A DNA stretch of 64,000 nt from Scylla paramamosain (GCF_035594125.1 NC_087197.1:8106110-8170109); one strand, 5' to 3'; shown: positions 49,903 through 63,145, counted from the stretch's first letter. Notes: generated from the sequence alone by a model not told the origin. Program-made: numbers and translations.

Positions 49903-50067
49903 ATAGAATATGTTATTCTATTTCTTCATATAGGATGGTTTGTATCCGCTTTAGCGATTTTCTACGTAAAACACTGAAAAGACACGTTTTCAGTCATTTT
50001 CTTTTGGATTCATATATTGACTGACTTCCAAATGATTTATCGTTTTGGTGCCTAACATGCTGAAAAA
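49738..50067. repeat. Near-perfect 330-bp palindrome
   Basis: Base 49,741 pairs with 50,064, and the pairing holds outward from a centre between 49,902 and 49,903. The arms are about 163 bp and cover m7 and m8. I found two isolated mismatches in the arms (near 49,858 and near 49,811) and one 3-base mismatch block, TGT facing TGT at 49,892-49,894 and 49,911-49,913. Only two bases (AA) are unpaired at the centre. After the right arm the array resumes in the original direction at m8/m9, so the right arm looks like an inverted copy of the left arm inserted at its end. Confidence 0.95.
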
Positions 50068-51395
50068 AAATATATATTTTGAGTGTTTTTGAGCTTGTTA
50101 CCTACAAAAAATGCAAAAATGAATGTAAAGCATTCTATATTACGAAACAAAAGGACATTACGAGAAACGTGTATAATAAGTGTTTTATAGTTTTAAAAGA
50201 ACCACAAGGCAATAAACGCAAAAACTCGTATATATAGATAATAGATAAACAGAACTACCTTACCAAATTGTGTATTTTCAGTATTTTTCCCATCGTTAGT
50301 TACGAAAATGCCAAATTACATGCGAAACTAGCTTCATGTGGGAAAAAAAATGATATTACCAGAAAAGTGTCTTTTGAGTGTTTTTCAGCGTGTTAGGCAA
50401 TAAAGCAACAAAGTACTAAAAATAAGAACGATCATATTACATGAGAACAAAACCAACTTTTACGAAGAATTTTTTAACCCATTATATACCAAACCGCTAA
50501 AACGCATGGAAAACAAACTTTATAGAGAAACAGAATAACATATACCAAACGCATGTATTTTTAGTGGTTTTGATCATGTTATCTTTAAAAACGCTTAAGT
50601 ACAATCAAAGAACATTATGTTTGGGAAACAAAAGGAAATTACGAGAAGCGTGTATTATGAGTGTTTTTTTTAGTTCCTTAAGTACCAAAAATCTAAAACA
50701 CACAAATAACACTGTTTATTTAAAAAAAAAATGAAAAAAATAAATAAAAAAATAAAATAAATATTTTTTTTTGTTATTCACCTTCAAAGGTGCCAAACGC
50801 CAAAATTCCAGAAATATAATGCCAGAGATACCAAAATTCTGGGAAAATTCAGGGCAATTATGTGATAAAAGAATATTATCAAAAAAGTTAATTTCAGCTT
50901 TTTTTTTCGGACTGTTATATACCAAACCCTAAAGTGCATGCAAAATTAAATGACCTTACCAGAAATCTTTGTTTTTAGTGTTTTTTAGCATGTTGGGTAC
51001 AAAAACGATAAATATTAAGAAACTCACTCTATATGGGAATCCAAAACAAAGTTACTGAAAACGTGTCTTCTCAGTGTTTTACGTAGAAACACGTTAAAAC
51101 GGATGGAAACCAACCAATATCAAGAAATAGAAAAACGTTACCAAAAAGGTATATTTTGAGTGTTTTTGAGCTTTTTACCTACAAAAAACGCGAAAATTGA
51201 TGCAAAACACTCTATATTGGGAAAGAAAACGACATTGCAACAAAAGTGTATAATAAGTGTTTTATAGTTCAAAAAAACCACAAGGCAAAAAACGCAAAAA
51301 CTCGTGTATATGGAAAAGCTTCCTAAATACTAAAATGCTGAAACTCATAAATAACACTCTTAATTAAGAAACAGAACAACCTTACTAAATGCGTG
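50068..51395 (+). repeat. Plus-oriented satellite block 4c
   Basis: m9 and a truncated m10 (ACTCGTATATATAGATAATA at about 50,224), then a full HOR with the m5 landmark near 50,790. Near there an extra CCAGAAATATAATGCCAGAG interrupts m5. It ends in TAAATGCGTG, which is the inner edge of the cassettes. Confidence 0.85.
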
Positions 51396-51402
51396 TTAAA
51401 AA
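51390..51402. other. One-sided cassette breakpoint
   Basis: CTAAATGCGTG joins TTAAAAACAATAAAAGG at about 51,395. This is the same join as the right edges of cassette copies 5 and 7. To the left, however, the plus sequence runs on for 1.3 kb instead of 460 bp. Confidence 0.8.
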
Positions 51403-54400
51403 CAATAAAAGGCAAGTTCTTCGTAAAAGTTGGTTTTATTCCCATGTAATGTGATTGCCCTGCTTTTTAGTGCTTTATTGCCTAACACGCTCAAAAACAC
51501 TCAAAGACACTTTTCTGGTAATGTCATTTTTTTCCCACATAAACACTCAAAATACACACATTTGGTAAGGTAGTCCTATCTTTCAATTAAAAGTGTTATT
51601 CATGTATTCAGCATTTTAGTATGTAAGAAACTTCTCTATATACACGAGTTTTTGCGTTTTTTGCCTTGGTTCCTGTGAAATTATAAAACACTCATTATAC
51701 AAGTTTCACGTAATGTTCTTTTGTTTCCCAATATAGAGTGCTTTCCATCCATTTTCGCCTTTTTTGTAGGTAACAAGTTGAAAATCTCTCAAAATATATC
51801 TTTTTGGTAATGTTATTCTATTTCTTCATATTGGTTGGTTTGCATCCGTTTTAGCGTTTTTCTTCGTAAATCACTGAAAAGACACGTTTTCAGTAATGTT
51901 GAAATTGCTGAAAAACACTCAAAAGACAGATTTCTGGTAAATTCGTGTAATTTCCCCATATAGGTGGCTTTGCATGCACTTCTGGGTTTGGTACATAATT
52001 CCGGAAAAAAGTTAAATTTTTTTATAATGTTTTTTTTTACATAATTTCGCTTAATTTTGCCTGAATTTTGAAATCTTTATACCTATGTAGATGAATAAAA
52101 AATAAATCTATTTTTTTTAGTTCTTTATTTTTTCTCTATTTGTGGGTTTTAGTTTTTTGGTACTTAAGGAACTTAATAATAATCATAATACACGATTTTC
52201 GTAATGTCCTTTCGTTTCACAGACATAGGGTTCTTTGCATGTATTTAAGCGTTTTTATAGGTAACATGATCAAAAACACAAAATACATGTTTTGGTATGT
52301 TATTCTGTTTCTCCATAAAGGGTGTTTTGCATGCGTTTTAGCGTTTTGGTATGTAAGGAGTTAAAAACACTTAAAGGCAAGTTCTTCGTAAAAGTTGGTT
52401 TTATTCCTATTTAATGTGATTATTCTGCTTTTTAGTGCTTTGTTACATATCACGCTCAAAAACACTCAAAAGACACTTTTCAGATAATGTCATTTTTTTT
52501 CCCACATGAAGCTAGTTTCACATGTAATTTGGGATTTTCGTAACTAAGAATATGAAAAACACTCAAAATACACACATTTGGTAAGGTAGTTCTGTTTCTC
52601 AATTAAAAGTGCTATTCATGAGTTTTAGCGTTTTGGTATATAAGAAACTTCTCTATATACACGAGTTTTTGCGTTTTTTGTCTTGTGGTTCTTGTGAAAC
52701 TATAAAACAATCATTATACACGTTTCTCTAAATGTCCTTTTGCTTCCCAATATAGAGTGCTTTCCAAATATTTACGCGTTTTTTGTAGGTAAAAAGCTCA
52801 AAAACACTTGTTGGTAATGTTATTCTATTTCTTCATATTTGTTGGTTTGCATCCGTTTAGCGTTTTTCTACGTAAAACACTGAAAAGACTTGTCTTCAGT
52901 AATTTTGTTTTGGATTCACATATTGACTGACTTTCATATTATTTATCGTTTTGGTGCCTAACATGCTGAAAAACACTGAAAAGACAGGTTTCTGGTAAAG
53001 TCGTTTAACTTCCTTATATAGGTGGCATGCACTTTAGAGTTTGGTACATAAAAATCCGAAAAAGAGCTATAATTAACTTTTTTTGATAATGTTATTTTTT
53101 CCAGATAAATTCCCTGAATTTTGGCAGAATATTGGCATCTTGGTTCCAATGAAAATCAATATAAAAAAAAGCTATTTTTATTTTTTTATTTTTTCTATAA
53201 AGAGTGTTATTTGTGGGTTTTAACGTTTTGGTACTTAAGGAACTTAAAAACGGTCCTAATACACGTTTCTCGTAATGTCCTTTCGTTTCCCAAACATAAA
53301 GTTCTTTGCATGTATTTAAGCGTTTTTGTAGGTAACATGATCAAAAACACTTAAAACACCTGTTTTTAGTAATGTTATTCTGCATCTCCATAAAGGAGTT
53401 TTTTGCATGCGTTTTAGCATTTTGGTTTGTAAGGAGGTCAAAAACACAAGGCAAGTTCTTGGTAAAAGTTGGTTTTATTCCCATGTAATGTGATTGCCCT
53501 GTTTTTTTTTGTGATTTATTGTCTAACACGCTCAAAAACACTCAAAAGACACTTTTAGTAATGTCATTTTTTTCCAACATAGTTTCGCGTGCTCTTTCGG
53601 GTTTTTCTAACTATGAATGTGAAAAACACTCAAAATACACGCATTTGGTAAGGTTGTTCTGTTTCTCATTTAATATTGTTATTCAAGAGTTTAAGCATTT
53701 TGGTATCAAAGAAACTTCTTTATATACACGAGTTTTTGCGTTTTTTTGCCTTGTGGTTCTTGTGAACCACAAGTTCTTTTGCTCAAAAATAATAAAACAC
53801 TCATTATACACGTTTCTCGTAATGTCCTTTTGTTTCCCAATAGCGAGTGCTTTGCATCCATTTTCGCCTTTTTTGTAGGTAACAAGGTCAAAAACACTCA
53901 AAATGTACCTTTTTGGTAATGTTATTTTATTTCTTCCTATTGGTTGGTTTGCATCCGTTTTAGTGTTTTTCTACGTAAAACACCGAAAAGACACGTTTTC
54001 AGTAATTTTGTTTTAGATTCCCATATAGAGTGACTTGCATGTTATTTACCGTTATGGTGCCTAACAAGTTGAAAAACACTCATAACAAAGTTTTCTGGCA
54101 AAGACGTTTAATTTCTCCATATAGGTGGCTTTGCATGCACTTTAGGGTTTGGTACATAACAGTACGAAAAAAAAACAGCTAAATTTAATTTTTTTGATAA
54201 TGTTCTTATTTCACATAATTTCCTGAATTTTGACCAAATTTTGGCATCTCGGTACCTGTGAAGATGAAAAAGAAAGAAAAAAATATCGTATTTTTTTATT
54301 TATTTATTTTTTTCTCAATAAAGAGTGTTATTTGTGGCTTTTAGCTTTTTGATAAATAATGATCTTAAAAACACTCGTAATACACGTTTCTCGCAATGTC

Positions 54401-57400
54401 CTTTAATTTCCTAAAAATCGGGTTCTTCGCATGTATTTAAGCGTTTTTATTGGTAACATGATCAAAAACACTCAAAATATATGTTTTTGGTAATGCTATT
54501 CTCTTTCTCCATAAAGTGTGTTTTACATGCGTTTTAGCGTTTTGGTATATAAGGAGCTCAAAACACTTAAAGGCAAGTTCTTGGTAAAAATTGATTTTAT
54601 TGCCATGTAAAGTGATTGCAATGCTTTTTAGTGCTTTATTGCCTATCAAGCTCAAAAACACTCAAAAGACACTTTTATGGTAATGTCATTTTTTTCCCAC
54701 ATAAAGCTGGTTTCGCATGCAATTTGGGATTTTGGTAACTAAGAATGTGAAAAGCACTCAAAAAACACGCATTTAGAAAAGTTGTTCTGTTTCTCAATTA
54801 AGAGTGTTATTCAGGAGTTTCAGCATTTTGGTATCTAGGAAACTTCTCCATATACACGAGTTTTTGCGTTTTTTGCCTAGTGGTTCTTTTAAACTATAAA
54901 ACATTCATTATACACTTTTCTCGCAATGTCCCTTTGTTTTCCAATATAGAGTGCTTTGTATCAATTTTCGCGTTTTTTTTTTTAGGTAACAACATCGAAA
55001 ACACTTAAAATATACCTTTTTGGTAATGTTTTTCTACTTCTTGATATTTGTTGGTTTCCATCCGTTTTAGCTTTTTTCTACGTAAAACACTGAGAAGACA
55101 CGTTTCCAGTAATTTTGTTTTGGTTTGCCATATAGAGCGAGTTCCATATTATTTATCATTTTGGTGCCTAACATGCTGAAAAACACTCAAAACACAGATT
55201 TCTGGTAAGGTCGTTTAATTTCTTCATTTGGGAGGCTTTGAGTGCACTTTAGTATTTGGTACATAACAGTCCGAAAAAAAGCTAATATCAACTATTTTTT
55301 TTATATAATATTGTCTTATCATACAATTGCCCTAATTTTTCCCGGAATATTTGCATCTCGGTACCTAAGAAGGTGAATAACAAAAAAAGAAAAGAAAACC
55401 CTTTCATTTATTTATTTTATTTTATTTTATTTTTTTTTTTATTTGTGGGTTTTAGCTTTTTGGTAGTTAAGGAACTTAAAAACACTCATAATACACATTT
55501 CTCGTAATGTCCTTACGTTTCCCAAACATAAGGTTCTTTGCATGTATTTAAGCGTTTTTATAGATAACATTATCAAAAACACTCAAAATACATCTTTTTG
55601 GTAATGTTATTCTGGTTCTCCATAAAGTTTGTTTTGCATGCGTTTTAGCGGTTTAGTATATAAGGAGCTAAAAAACAGTTAAAGGCAAATTCTTGATAAA
55701 AATTGGTTTTATTGAAATATAATGTGATTGCCCCGCTTTTTAGTGCTTTATTGCCTATCAGGCTCAAAAACACTCAAAAGACATTTTTCTCGTAATGTCA
55801 TTTTTTTCTCACATAAAGCTGGTTTCGCATGCAATTTGGGGTTTTGGTAACTAAGAATGTGACAAGCTCTCAAAATACACGCATTTAGTAAGGTTGTTCT
55901 GTTTCTCAATTAGGAATGTTATTCATGAGTTTAAGCATTTTGGTATCTAAGAAACTTCTCCATATCCGCAAGTTTTTGCGTTTTTTGCCTTTTGGTTCTT
56001 TTGAACCATTATATACTTTTCTTGCAATGTCCATTTATTTCCTAATATAGAGTGCTTTGCATCAATTTTTTGCGTTTTTTTTGTAGGTAATAAGCTCAAA
56101 AACACTCAAAACATACCTTTTTAGTAATGTTTTTTTTATTTTTTTTTTATATTGGTTAGTTTGCATCCGTTTTAGCGTTTTTCTACGTAAAACACTGAGA
56201 AGACACGTTTTCAGTAGGTTTTTTTCCCATATAAAAGTGATTCCCATATAGAGTTATTTATTTATCGTTTTGGTGCCTAAAATTCTGAAAAACACTCAAA
56301 AGACAGATTTCTTTTAAGGTCGTTTAATTTCCTCATATAGGAGGCTTTGGATGCACTTTAGAGTTTGGTACATAACAGTTCGAAAAAAAAAAGTTGAAAT
56401 TAAATTTTTTGATAATATTCTTTTATCACATAATTGCCCTGAATTTTCCCAGAATTTTGGCATCTCAGTACCTATGAATATGAATTACAAAAAAATAAAA
56501 AATCCTATTTATTTTTTTATTTTTTTTATTTTTTTTTTAATTTTCTTAATAAAGAGTGTTTTTTGTGGGTTTTTGCTTTTTGGTACTTAAGGAACTTAAA
56601 AAAAACACTCATAATACACGTTTCTTGTAATGTCCTTTTGCTTCCCAAACATAATGTTCTTTGCATGTACTTTAGCGTTTTTATAGGTAACATGATCAAA
56701 AAACACTGAAAATGCATGTTTTTGGTAATGTTATTCTGTTTCTCCATAAAGTTTGTTTTGCATGCGTTTTAGCGGTTTGGTATATAAGGGGTTAAAAAAC
56801 ACTTAAAGGCAAATTCTTCGTAAAAGTTGGGATTATTCCCATGTAATGTGATCGTTCTGCTTTTTAGTGATTTGTTGCATATCACGCTGAAAAACACTCA
56901 AAAGACACTTCTCTGGTAATGACATTTTTTTTTTCCCAAATGATGGTAGTTTTCGCTTTACATCGATTTTTAGCATTTTTTTGTAGGTAACAAGCTCAAA
57001 AACATTCAAAATATATCTTTTTGGTAATGTTATTCTATTTCTTCATATAGGATGGTTTATATCCGCTTTAGCGTTTTTCTAAGTAAAACACTGAAAAGAC
57101 ACGTTTTCAGTAATTTTCTTTTGGTTTCACATATTGACTGACTTCCATATTATTTATCGTTTTGGTGCCTAACATGCTGAAAAACACTGAAAAGACAGGT
57201 TTCTGGTAAAGTCCTTTAACTTCCTTATATAGGTGGCTTTACATGCATTTGGTACATAATAATCCGAAAAAAAAGCTATAATTAACTTCTATGATAATAT
57301 TCTTTTTTCCACATAAATTCCGTGAATTTTGGCAGAATTTTAGCATCTCAGTACCTATGAAGATGAATAACCCCCCAAAAAAATCCCATTTTTTTTTTAT

Positions 57401-57766
57401 CTATTTATTTTTCCAAAGAGTGTTATTTGTGGGTTTTAGCTTTTTGGTACTGAAGGAAATTAAAAATCACTCATAATACACGTTTCTCGTAATGTTCTTT
57501 CGTTTCCCAAAAATAAGGTTCTTTAAATGTATTTAAGCGTTTTTATACATAACATGATCAAAAACACTCAAAATACATGTATTTTGTAATGTTATTCTGT
57601 TTCTCCATAAAATGTATTTTGCATGCGTTTTAGCGTTTTGGTACATAAGGAGCTCAAAAACACCTAAAGGTAAGTTCTTGGTAAAATTTGGTTTTATTCC
57701 CATGTAATGTGATTGCCAATTCATTTAGGGCTTTATTGCGTAACACGCTCACAAACACTTAAAAGA
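51396..57766 (-). repeat. Minus-oriented satellite block 5a
   Basis: m5 landmarks lie near 52,070, 53,140, 54,250, 55,360, 56,480 and 57,350. 53.1-57.7 kb is the inverted relative of about 8-11.1 kb and 18-21.2 kb, but has one extra HOR at about 55.68-56.76 kb. At about 51,541 an m1 has lost about 70 bp (CCCACATAAA joined to CACTCAAAATAC). Confidence 0.85.
53750..53773. repeat. Hairpin insertion in m10, copy 2 (perfect)
   Basis: CTTGTGGTTC and GAACCACAAG face each other across TTGT. It is the reversed equivalent of the insertions at 30,532 and 63,122. Confidence 0.85.
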
Positions 57767-58219
57767 CATGCAAAGCCTCCCATATGAGGAAATTGAAGAC
57801 CTAACAAGAAATATGTCTTTTCAGTGTTCTTCAGCATATTAGGCACCAAAACGATAAATAATAAGGAACTCACTCTATGTGGGAATCCAAAAGAAAATTA
57901 CTGAAAACGTGTCTTCTCAGTGTTTTACGTAGAAAAACGCTAAAACTGATACAAACCAACCAATATCAAGGAGCAGAATAACATTACCAAAAATGTATAT
58001 TTTGAGTGTTTTTGTGCTTGTTTTCTACAAAAAAAATCGCGAAAATTGATACAAAGCACTCTATATTGGGAAACAAAGGGACATTGCGAGAAAAGTGTAT
58101 AATGAATGTTTTATAGTTCAAAAAAAACACAAGGCAAAAAACGCAAAAATTCGTGTATATGCTGAAACTCTTGAATAACACTCTTAATTGAGAAACAGAG
58201 CAACCTTACTAAATGCGTG
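57767..58219 (+). repeat. Inverted cassette, copy 7 (453 bp)
   Basis: Plus-reading inside a minus block. The joins are TTAAAAGA/CATGCAAAGCC on the left and CTAAATGCGTG/TCAAAAACAC on the right. Its position in the array corresponds to copies 1, 3 and 6. Confidence 0.9.
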
Positions 58220-61200
58220 TCAAAAACACTAAAAGGCAAGTTCTTCGTAAAAGTTGGTTTTATTTTCATGTAATGTGATTGCCCTGCTTTTTAGTGCTTT
58301 ATTGCCTAACACGCTCCAAAACACTCAAAGACACTTTTCTGGTAATGTCATTTTTTTCCCACATAAAGCTAGTTTCGCATGGAATTTGGGGTTTTGGTAA
58401 CTAAGAATGTAAAATAACACTCAAAATACACGCATTTAGTAAGGTTGTTCTGTTTCTTGATTAAGAGTGTTATTCATGAGTTTCAGTATTTTGGTATCTT
58501 AGAAACTTCTCCATATAGTCGAGTTTTTGCGTTTTTTGCCTTGTGATTCTGGTGAAACTATAAAACACTCATTATACACGTTTCTCGTTATGTCCTTTTT
58601 TTTTTTTTTTTACTTGTATAGAGTGCTTTGCATATATTTTCGCATTTTTTTTATGTAACAAGCTCAAGAACACACAAAATATATGTTTTGGTAATGTTAT
58701 TCTATTTCTTCATATTGGTTGGTTTGCATCTGTTTTAGCGTTTTTCTACGTAAATCTTTTAAAAGACACGTTTCCAGTAATATTGCTTTGGATTTCCATA
58801 TAGAGTGACTTTCATATTATTTATCGTTTTGGTGCCTAAAATGCTTTTTGGTGCCTTTTGCCTCCCAATATAGAGTGCTTTCCATCCATTTTCGCGTTTT
58901 TTATAGGTAACAATATCAAAAACACTTAAAATATACCTTTTTGGTAATGTTATTCTATTTCTTCATTTTGGTTGGTTTGCATCCGTTTTAGCGTTTTCTA
59001 CGTAAAACACCGAAAAGGCGTTTTCAGTAATTTATTTTTGGATTCCCATATAGATTGACTTCCTTGTGTTTTATCGTGTTGGTTCCTAACATGCTGTAAA
59101 ACCCTCATAAGTAAGTTTTCTAGCAAAGACGTTCAATTTCCCCATATAGGTGGATTTGCATGCAATTTAGGGGTTTGGTATATAACAGTCCAAAAAAAAA
59201 GCTAAATGTAACTTTTTTCATAATGTTCATTTTTTATATAATTTCCTGAACTTTGCCCGAATTTTGGCACCTCCTGACTTGTGAAGATAAATAAGAATGA
59301 AAAAAAAATATCGTATTTTTTTATTTATTTATTTATTTTTTCTCAATAAAGAGTGTAATTTGTAGCTTTTAGCTTTTTCGTACTTAATGAACTTAAAAAC
59401 ACTCATAATACACGTTTCTCTTAATGTCCTTTCCTTTCCCAAAAATAGGGTTCTTTGCATGTATTTAAGCGTTTTTATTGGTAACATGATCAAAAACACT
59501 CAAAATACATGTTTTTGGTAATGTTATTCTGTTTCACCCTAGAGTGTATTTTGCATGCATTTTAGTGTTTTGGTATATAAGGAGCTCAAATACATTTAAG
59601 GGCAAGTTCTTGTTAAAAATTGGTTTTATTTCAATGTAATGTCATTGCCCTGCTTTTTAGTGCTTTATTGACTAACACGCTCAAAAACACTCAAAAGACA
59701 TTTTTCTGGTAGACATTTTGTTCCCACATATAGCTGGTTTCGCATGCAATTTGGGGTTTTGGTAACTAAGGATGTGAAAAGCACTCAAAATACACGCATT
59801 TAGTAAGGTTGTTCTTTTTTCTCAATTAAAAGTGTTGTTCCAGAGTTTCAGCATTTGGAATGTAAGAAACTTCTCTATATACACGACTTTTTCTGTTTTT
59901 TGCCTTGTAGTTCTTGTGAAACTATAAAACACTCATTATACACGTTTCTCGTAATGTCCTTTTGCTTCCCAATAATTTGCTTCCTAATAGCTTTCCATCT
60001 ATTTTCGCGTTTTTTGTAGGTAACAATTTCAAAAACACTCAAAAGATACCTTTTTGGTAATGTTATTCTATTCCTTCATATTGGTTGGTTTGCATCCGTT
60101 TTAGCATTTTTCTACGTAAAACACCGAAAAAACACGTTTTTAGTAATATTGTTTGGATTCCCATATAGATTCACTTCCATGTTATTTATCATGTTGGTTC
60201 CTAAGATGCTGAAAAACTCTCATAAGACCGTTTTCTGGCAAAGACGTTTAATTTCCCCATGCACTTTAAGGGTTTGGTACATAATAGTCCGAAAAAAAAA
60301 ACTAAACTTAAATTTTTTGATAATGTTCTTCACATAATTTCCTGAATTTTGCCCGAATTTTGGCATCTCGGTACCTGTGAAGATGAATAAGAAAGAAAAA
60401 AAATATCGTATTTTTTTTATTTATTTATTGTTTCTCAATAAAGAGTGTTATTTGTGGCTTTTAGCTTTTTGGTAATTAATGAACTTAAAAACACTCATAA
60501 TACACGTTTCTCGTAATCTCCTTTCGTTTCCTAAAAATAGAGTTCTTTGCATGTATTTTAGCGTTTTCATTGGTAACATGATCAAAAACACTCAAAATAT
60601 ATGATTTTGGTAATATTATTCTGTTTCACCATAAAGAGTGTTTTGCATGCGTTTTAGTGTTTTGGTATATAAGTAGCTCAAAAAACACTTAAAGGCAAGT
60701 TCTTGGTAAAAATTCGTTTACCTCCAATGTAATGTGATTGCCTTCCGTTTTAGTGCTTTATTGCCTATCACGCTCAAAAACACTCAAAAGACACTTTTCT
60801 GGTAAAGTCATTTTTTTTTCCCACAAATCTATTTTCGCATGCAATTTGGGGTTTTGGTAACTAAGAATGTGAAAAGCACTTAAAATACACGCATTTATGA
60901 AGGTTGTTCTGTTTCTAAATTAGGAATGTTATACATAAGTTTCAGCATTTTTGTATCTAGGAAACCTCTCCATATACACGAGATTTTGCGTTTTTTGCCT
61001 TGTGGTTCTTTTGAACTATAAAACACTCATTATACACTTTTCTTGCAATGTCCTTTTGTTTTTCAATATAGTGTGCTTTGCATCAATTTTTGCGTTTTTT
61101 GTAGGTAATAAGCTCAAAAACACTCAAAATATACCTTTTTAGTAACGTTTTTCTATTTCTTTATATTGGTTGCTTTGCATCCGTTTTACCGTTTTTCTAC

Positions 61201-61672
61201 GTAAAACACTGAGAAGACACGTTTTCAGTAACTTTGTTGTGGATCTCCATATAGAGGTGAGTTCCTTATTATCATCGTTTTGGAGCTTAACATGCTAAAA
61301 AACACTAAAAACACAGATTTCTGGTAAGGTCGTTAAATTTCTTCATATAGGAGGCTTTGCATGCACTTTAGGGTTTGGTACATAACAGTTCGAAAAAAAA
61401 AAGCTGAAATTAACTTTTTTTATAATATTCTTTTCGTAACTAAGAATGTGAAAAACACTCAAAATACACACATTTGGTAAGGTAGTTCTGTTTCTCAATT
61501 AAAAGTGTTATTCATGCATTTCAGCATTTTGGTATGTAAGAAACTTCTCTATATACACGAGTTTTTGCGTTTTTTGTCTTGTGGTTCTTGTGAAACTATA
61601 AAACAATCATTATACACGTTTCTCTAAATGTCCTTTTTACTTCCCAATATAGAGTGCTTTTACATCCATTTT
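58220..61672 (-). repeat. Minus-oriented satellite block 5b
   Basis: m5 landmarks lie near 59,270 and 60,370. It is the inverted relative of 5.2-7.2 kb and 45.7-48.7 kb, with an m9-to-m7 hybrid at about 58,840-58,868. At about 61,435 an m5 breaks off (TAATATTCTTTTC) and continues as the m10/m1 boundary (GTAACTAAGAATGTG), a deletion within one orientation. Confidence 0.85.
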
Positions 61673-61716
61673 GAAGAAATGAAGAAATAGAAGAAATATG
61701 AAGAAATAGAATAGCA
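61670..61716. other. Minus-to-plus switch with GAAGAAAT repeats
   Basis: A minus m9 (TTACATCCATTTT) is followed by about four copies of a GAAGAAAT-like word, then a plus m8 (AGAATAGCATTACC). GAAGAAATAG is normally present once in m8, so the repeats grew from it at the switch. Confidence 0.8.
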
Positions 61717-62020
61717 TTACCAAATATGTATATTTTGAATGTTTTTGAGCTTGTTACCTAAAAAAAATGCAAAAATGGTTGCAAAGCATTGCAAAACAAA
61801 AGGATATTCTGAGAAACGTGTATAATGAGTGTTTTATAGTTCCACAAGAACCAAAAGGCAAAAAACGCAAAAACTCGTGTACCTAGAGAAGTTTCTTAGA
61901 TATAAAAATGATGAAACTCATGAATAACACTTTTAATTGAGAAACTGAATTACCTTACAAAATGTGTGTTTTTTGAGTGTTTTTTCACATTCTTAGTTAC
62001 GAAAATCACAAATTACATGC

Positions 62021-62036
62021 GAAACTAGCTAGTTTC
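62021..62036. repeat. 16-bp perfect palindrome at an m1-to-m10 join
   Basis: GAAACTAGCTAGTTTC is self-complementary. The left half belongs to m1 (GCGAAACTAGC). The right half starts the second part of m10 (TAGTTTCCTAGATACC), so the array steps back and repeats m10-m1. Confidence 0.85.
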
Positions 62037-63121
62037 CTAGATACCAAAATGCCGAAACTCATGAATAACACTCTTAATTGAGAAACAGAAAAACCTTACT
62101 AAATGCGTGTATTTTGAGTGCTTTTCACATTCTTAGTTACCCAAAACCCAAATTGATTGCGAAACCAGCTTTATGTAGTAAAAAAAAAAAAACGACATTT
62201 TCAGAAAAGTGTCTATTGAGTGTTTTTGAGCGTGATAGGCAGTAAAGTACTAAAAAGAAGGGTAATCACATTAAAAGGGAATAAAATCAATGTTTACCAA
62301 GAAATTGCCTTTAAGTGTTTTTGAGCTCCTTATATACCAAAACGTTAAAACGCATGCAAACTACACTTTATGGAGAAACAGAATAACATTACCAAAAACA
62401 TGTATTTTGAGTGTTTTTGATCATGTTACCAATAGAAACGCTTAAATACATGCTAGGAACCCTATTTGTGGGAAACGAAAGGACATTACGGGAAACGTGT
62501 ATTATGAGTATTTTTAAATTCATTAAGTACCAAAAAGCTAAAAGCCACAAATAACTCTCTATTGAGAAAAAATAAATAAATAAATAAAAAAAAATACGAT
62601 ATTTATTTTTCTTTCTTATTCATCTTCACAGGTACCGAGGTGCCAAAATTCAAGCAAAATTCATGAAATTTTCTGAAATAAGAACATTATCAAAAAAGTT
62701 AATTTTAGCTTCTTTTTTTTTCGACTGTTATGTAGCAAACCATAAAGTGCATGCAAAGCCACCTATATGGGGAAATCAAACGTCTTTGCCAGAAAACTGT
62801 CTTTTAAGTGTTTTTCAGCTTGTTAGGCACCAAAACGATAAATAACATGGAAGTCACTCTATATGGGAATCCAAAACAAAATTACTGAAAACGTGTCTTT
62901 TCGGTGTTTTACGTAGAAAAACGCTAAAACGGATGCAACCCAACCAATATGAAAAAAAAAAAAAATAGAATAATATTACAAAAAAACTATATTTTCAGTA
63001 TTTTTGAGCTGGTTACCTACAAAAAAGGTGAAAATGGATGCAAAGCACTCCCTATTGCTAAAGAAAAGGACATTACGAGAAACGTGTATAATGAGTGTTT
63101 TATTATTTTCGAGCAAAAGAA

Positions 63122-63145
63122 CTTGTGGTTCACAAGAACCACAAG
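63122..63145. repeat. Hairpin insertion in m10, copy 3 (perfect)
   Basis: CTTGTGGTTC and GAACCACAAG face each other across ACAA, preceded by GAGCAAAAGAA as in copy 1. Confidence 0.85.

Noticed and set aside
49659..50024. 121-codon frame across the palindrome
   Set aside because: It runs through both arms of an inverted repeat, so the second half is the other strand of the first. It is an effect of the palindrome.
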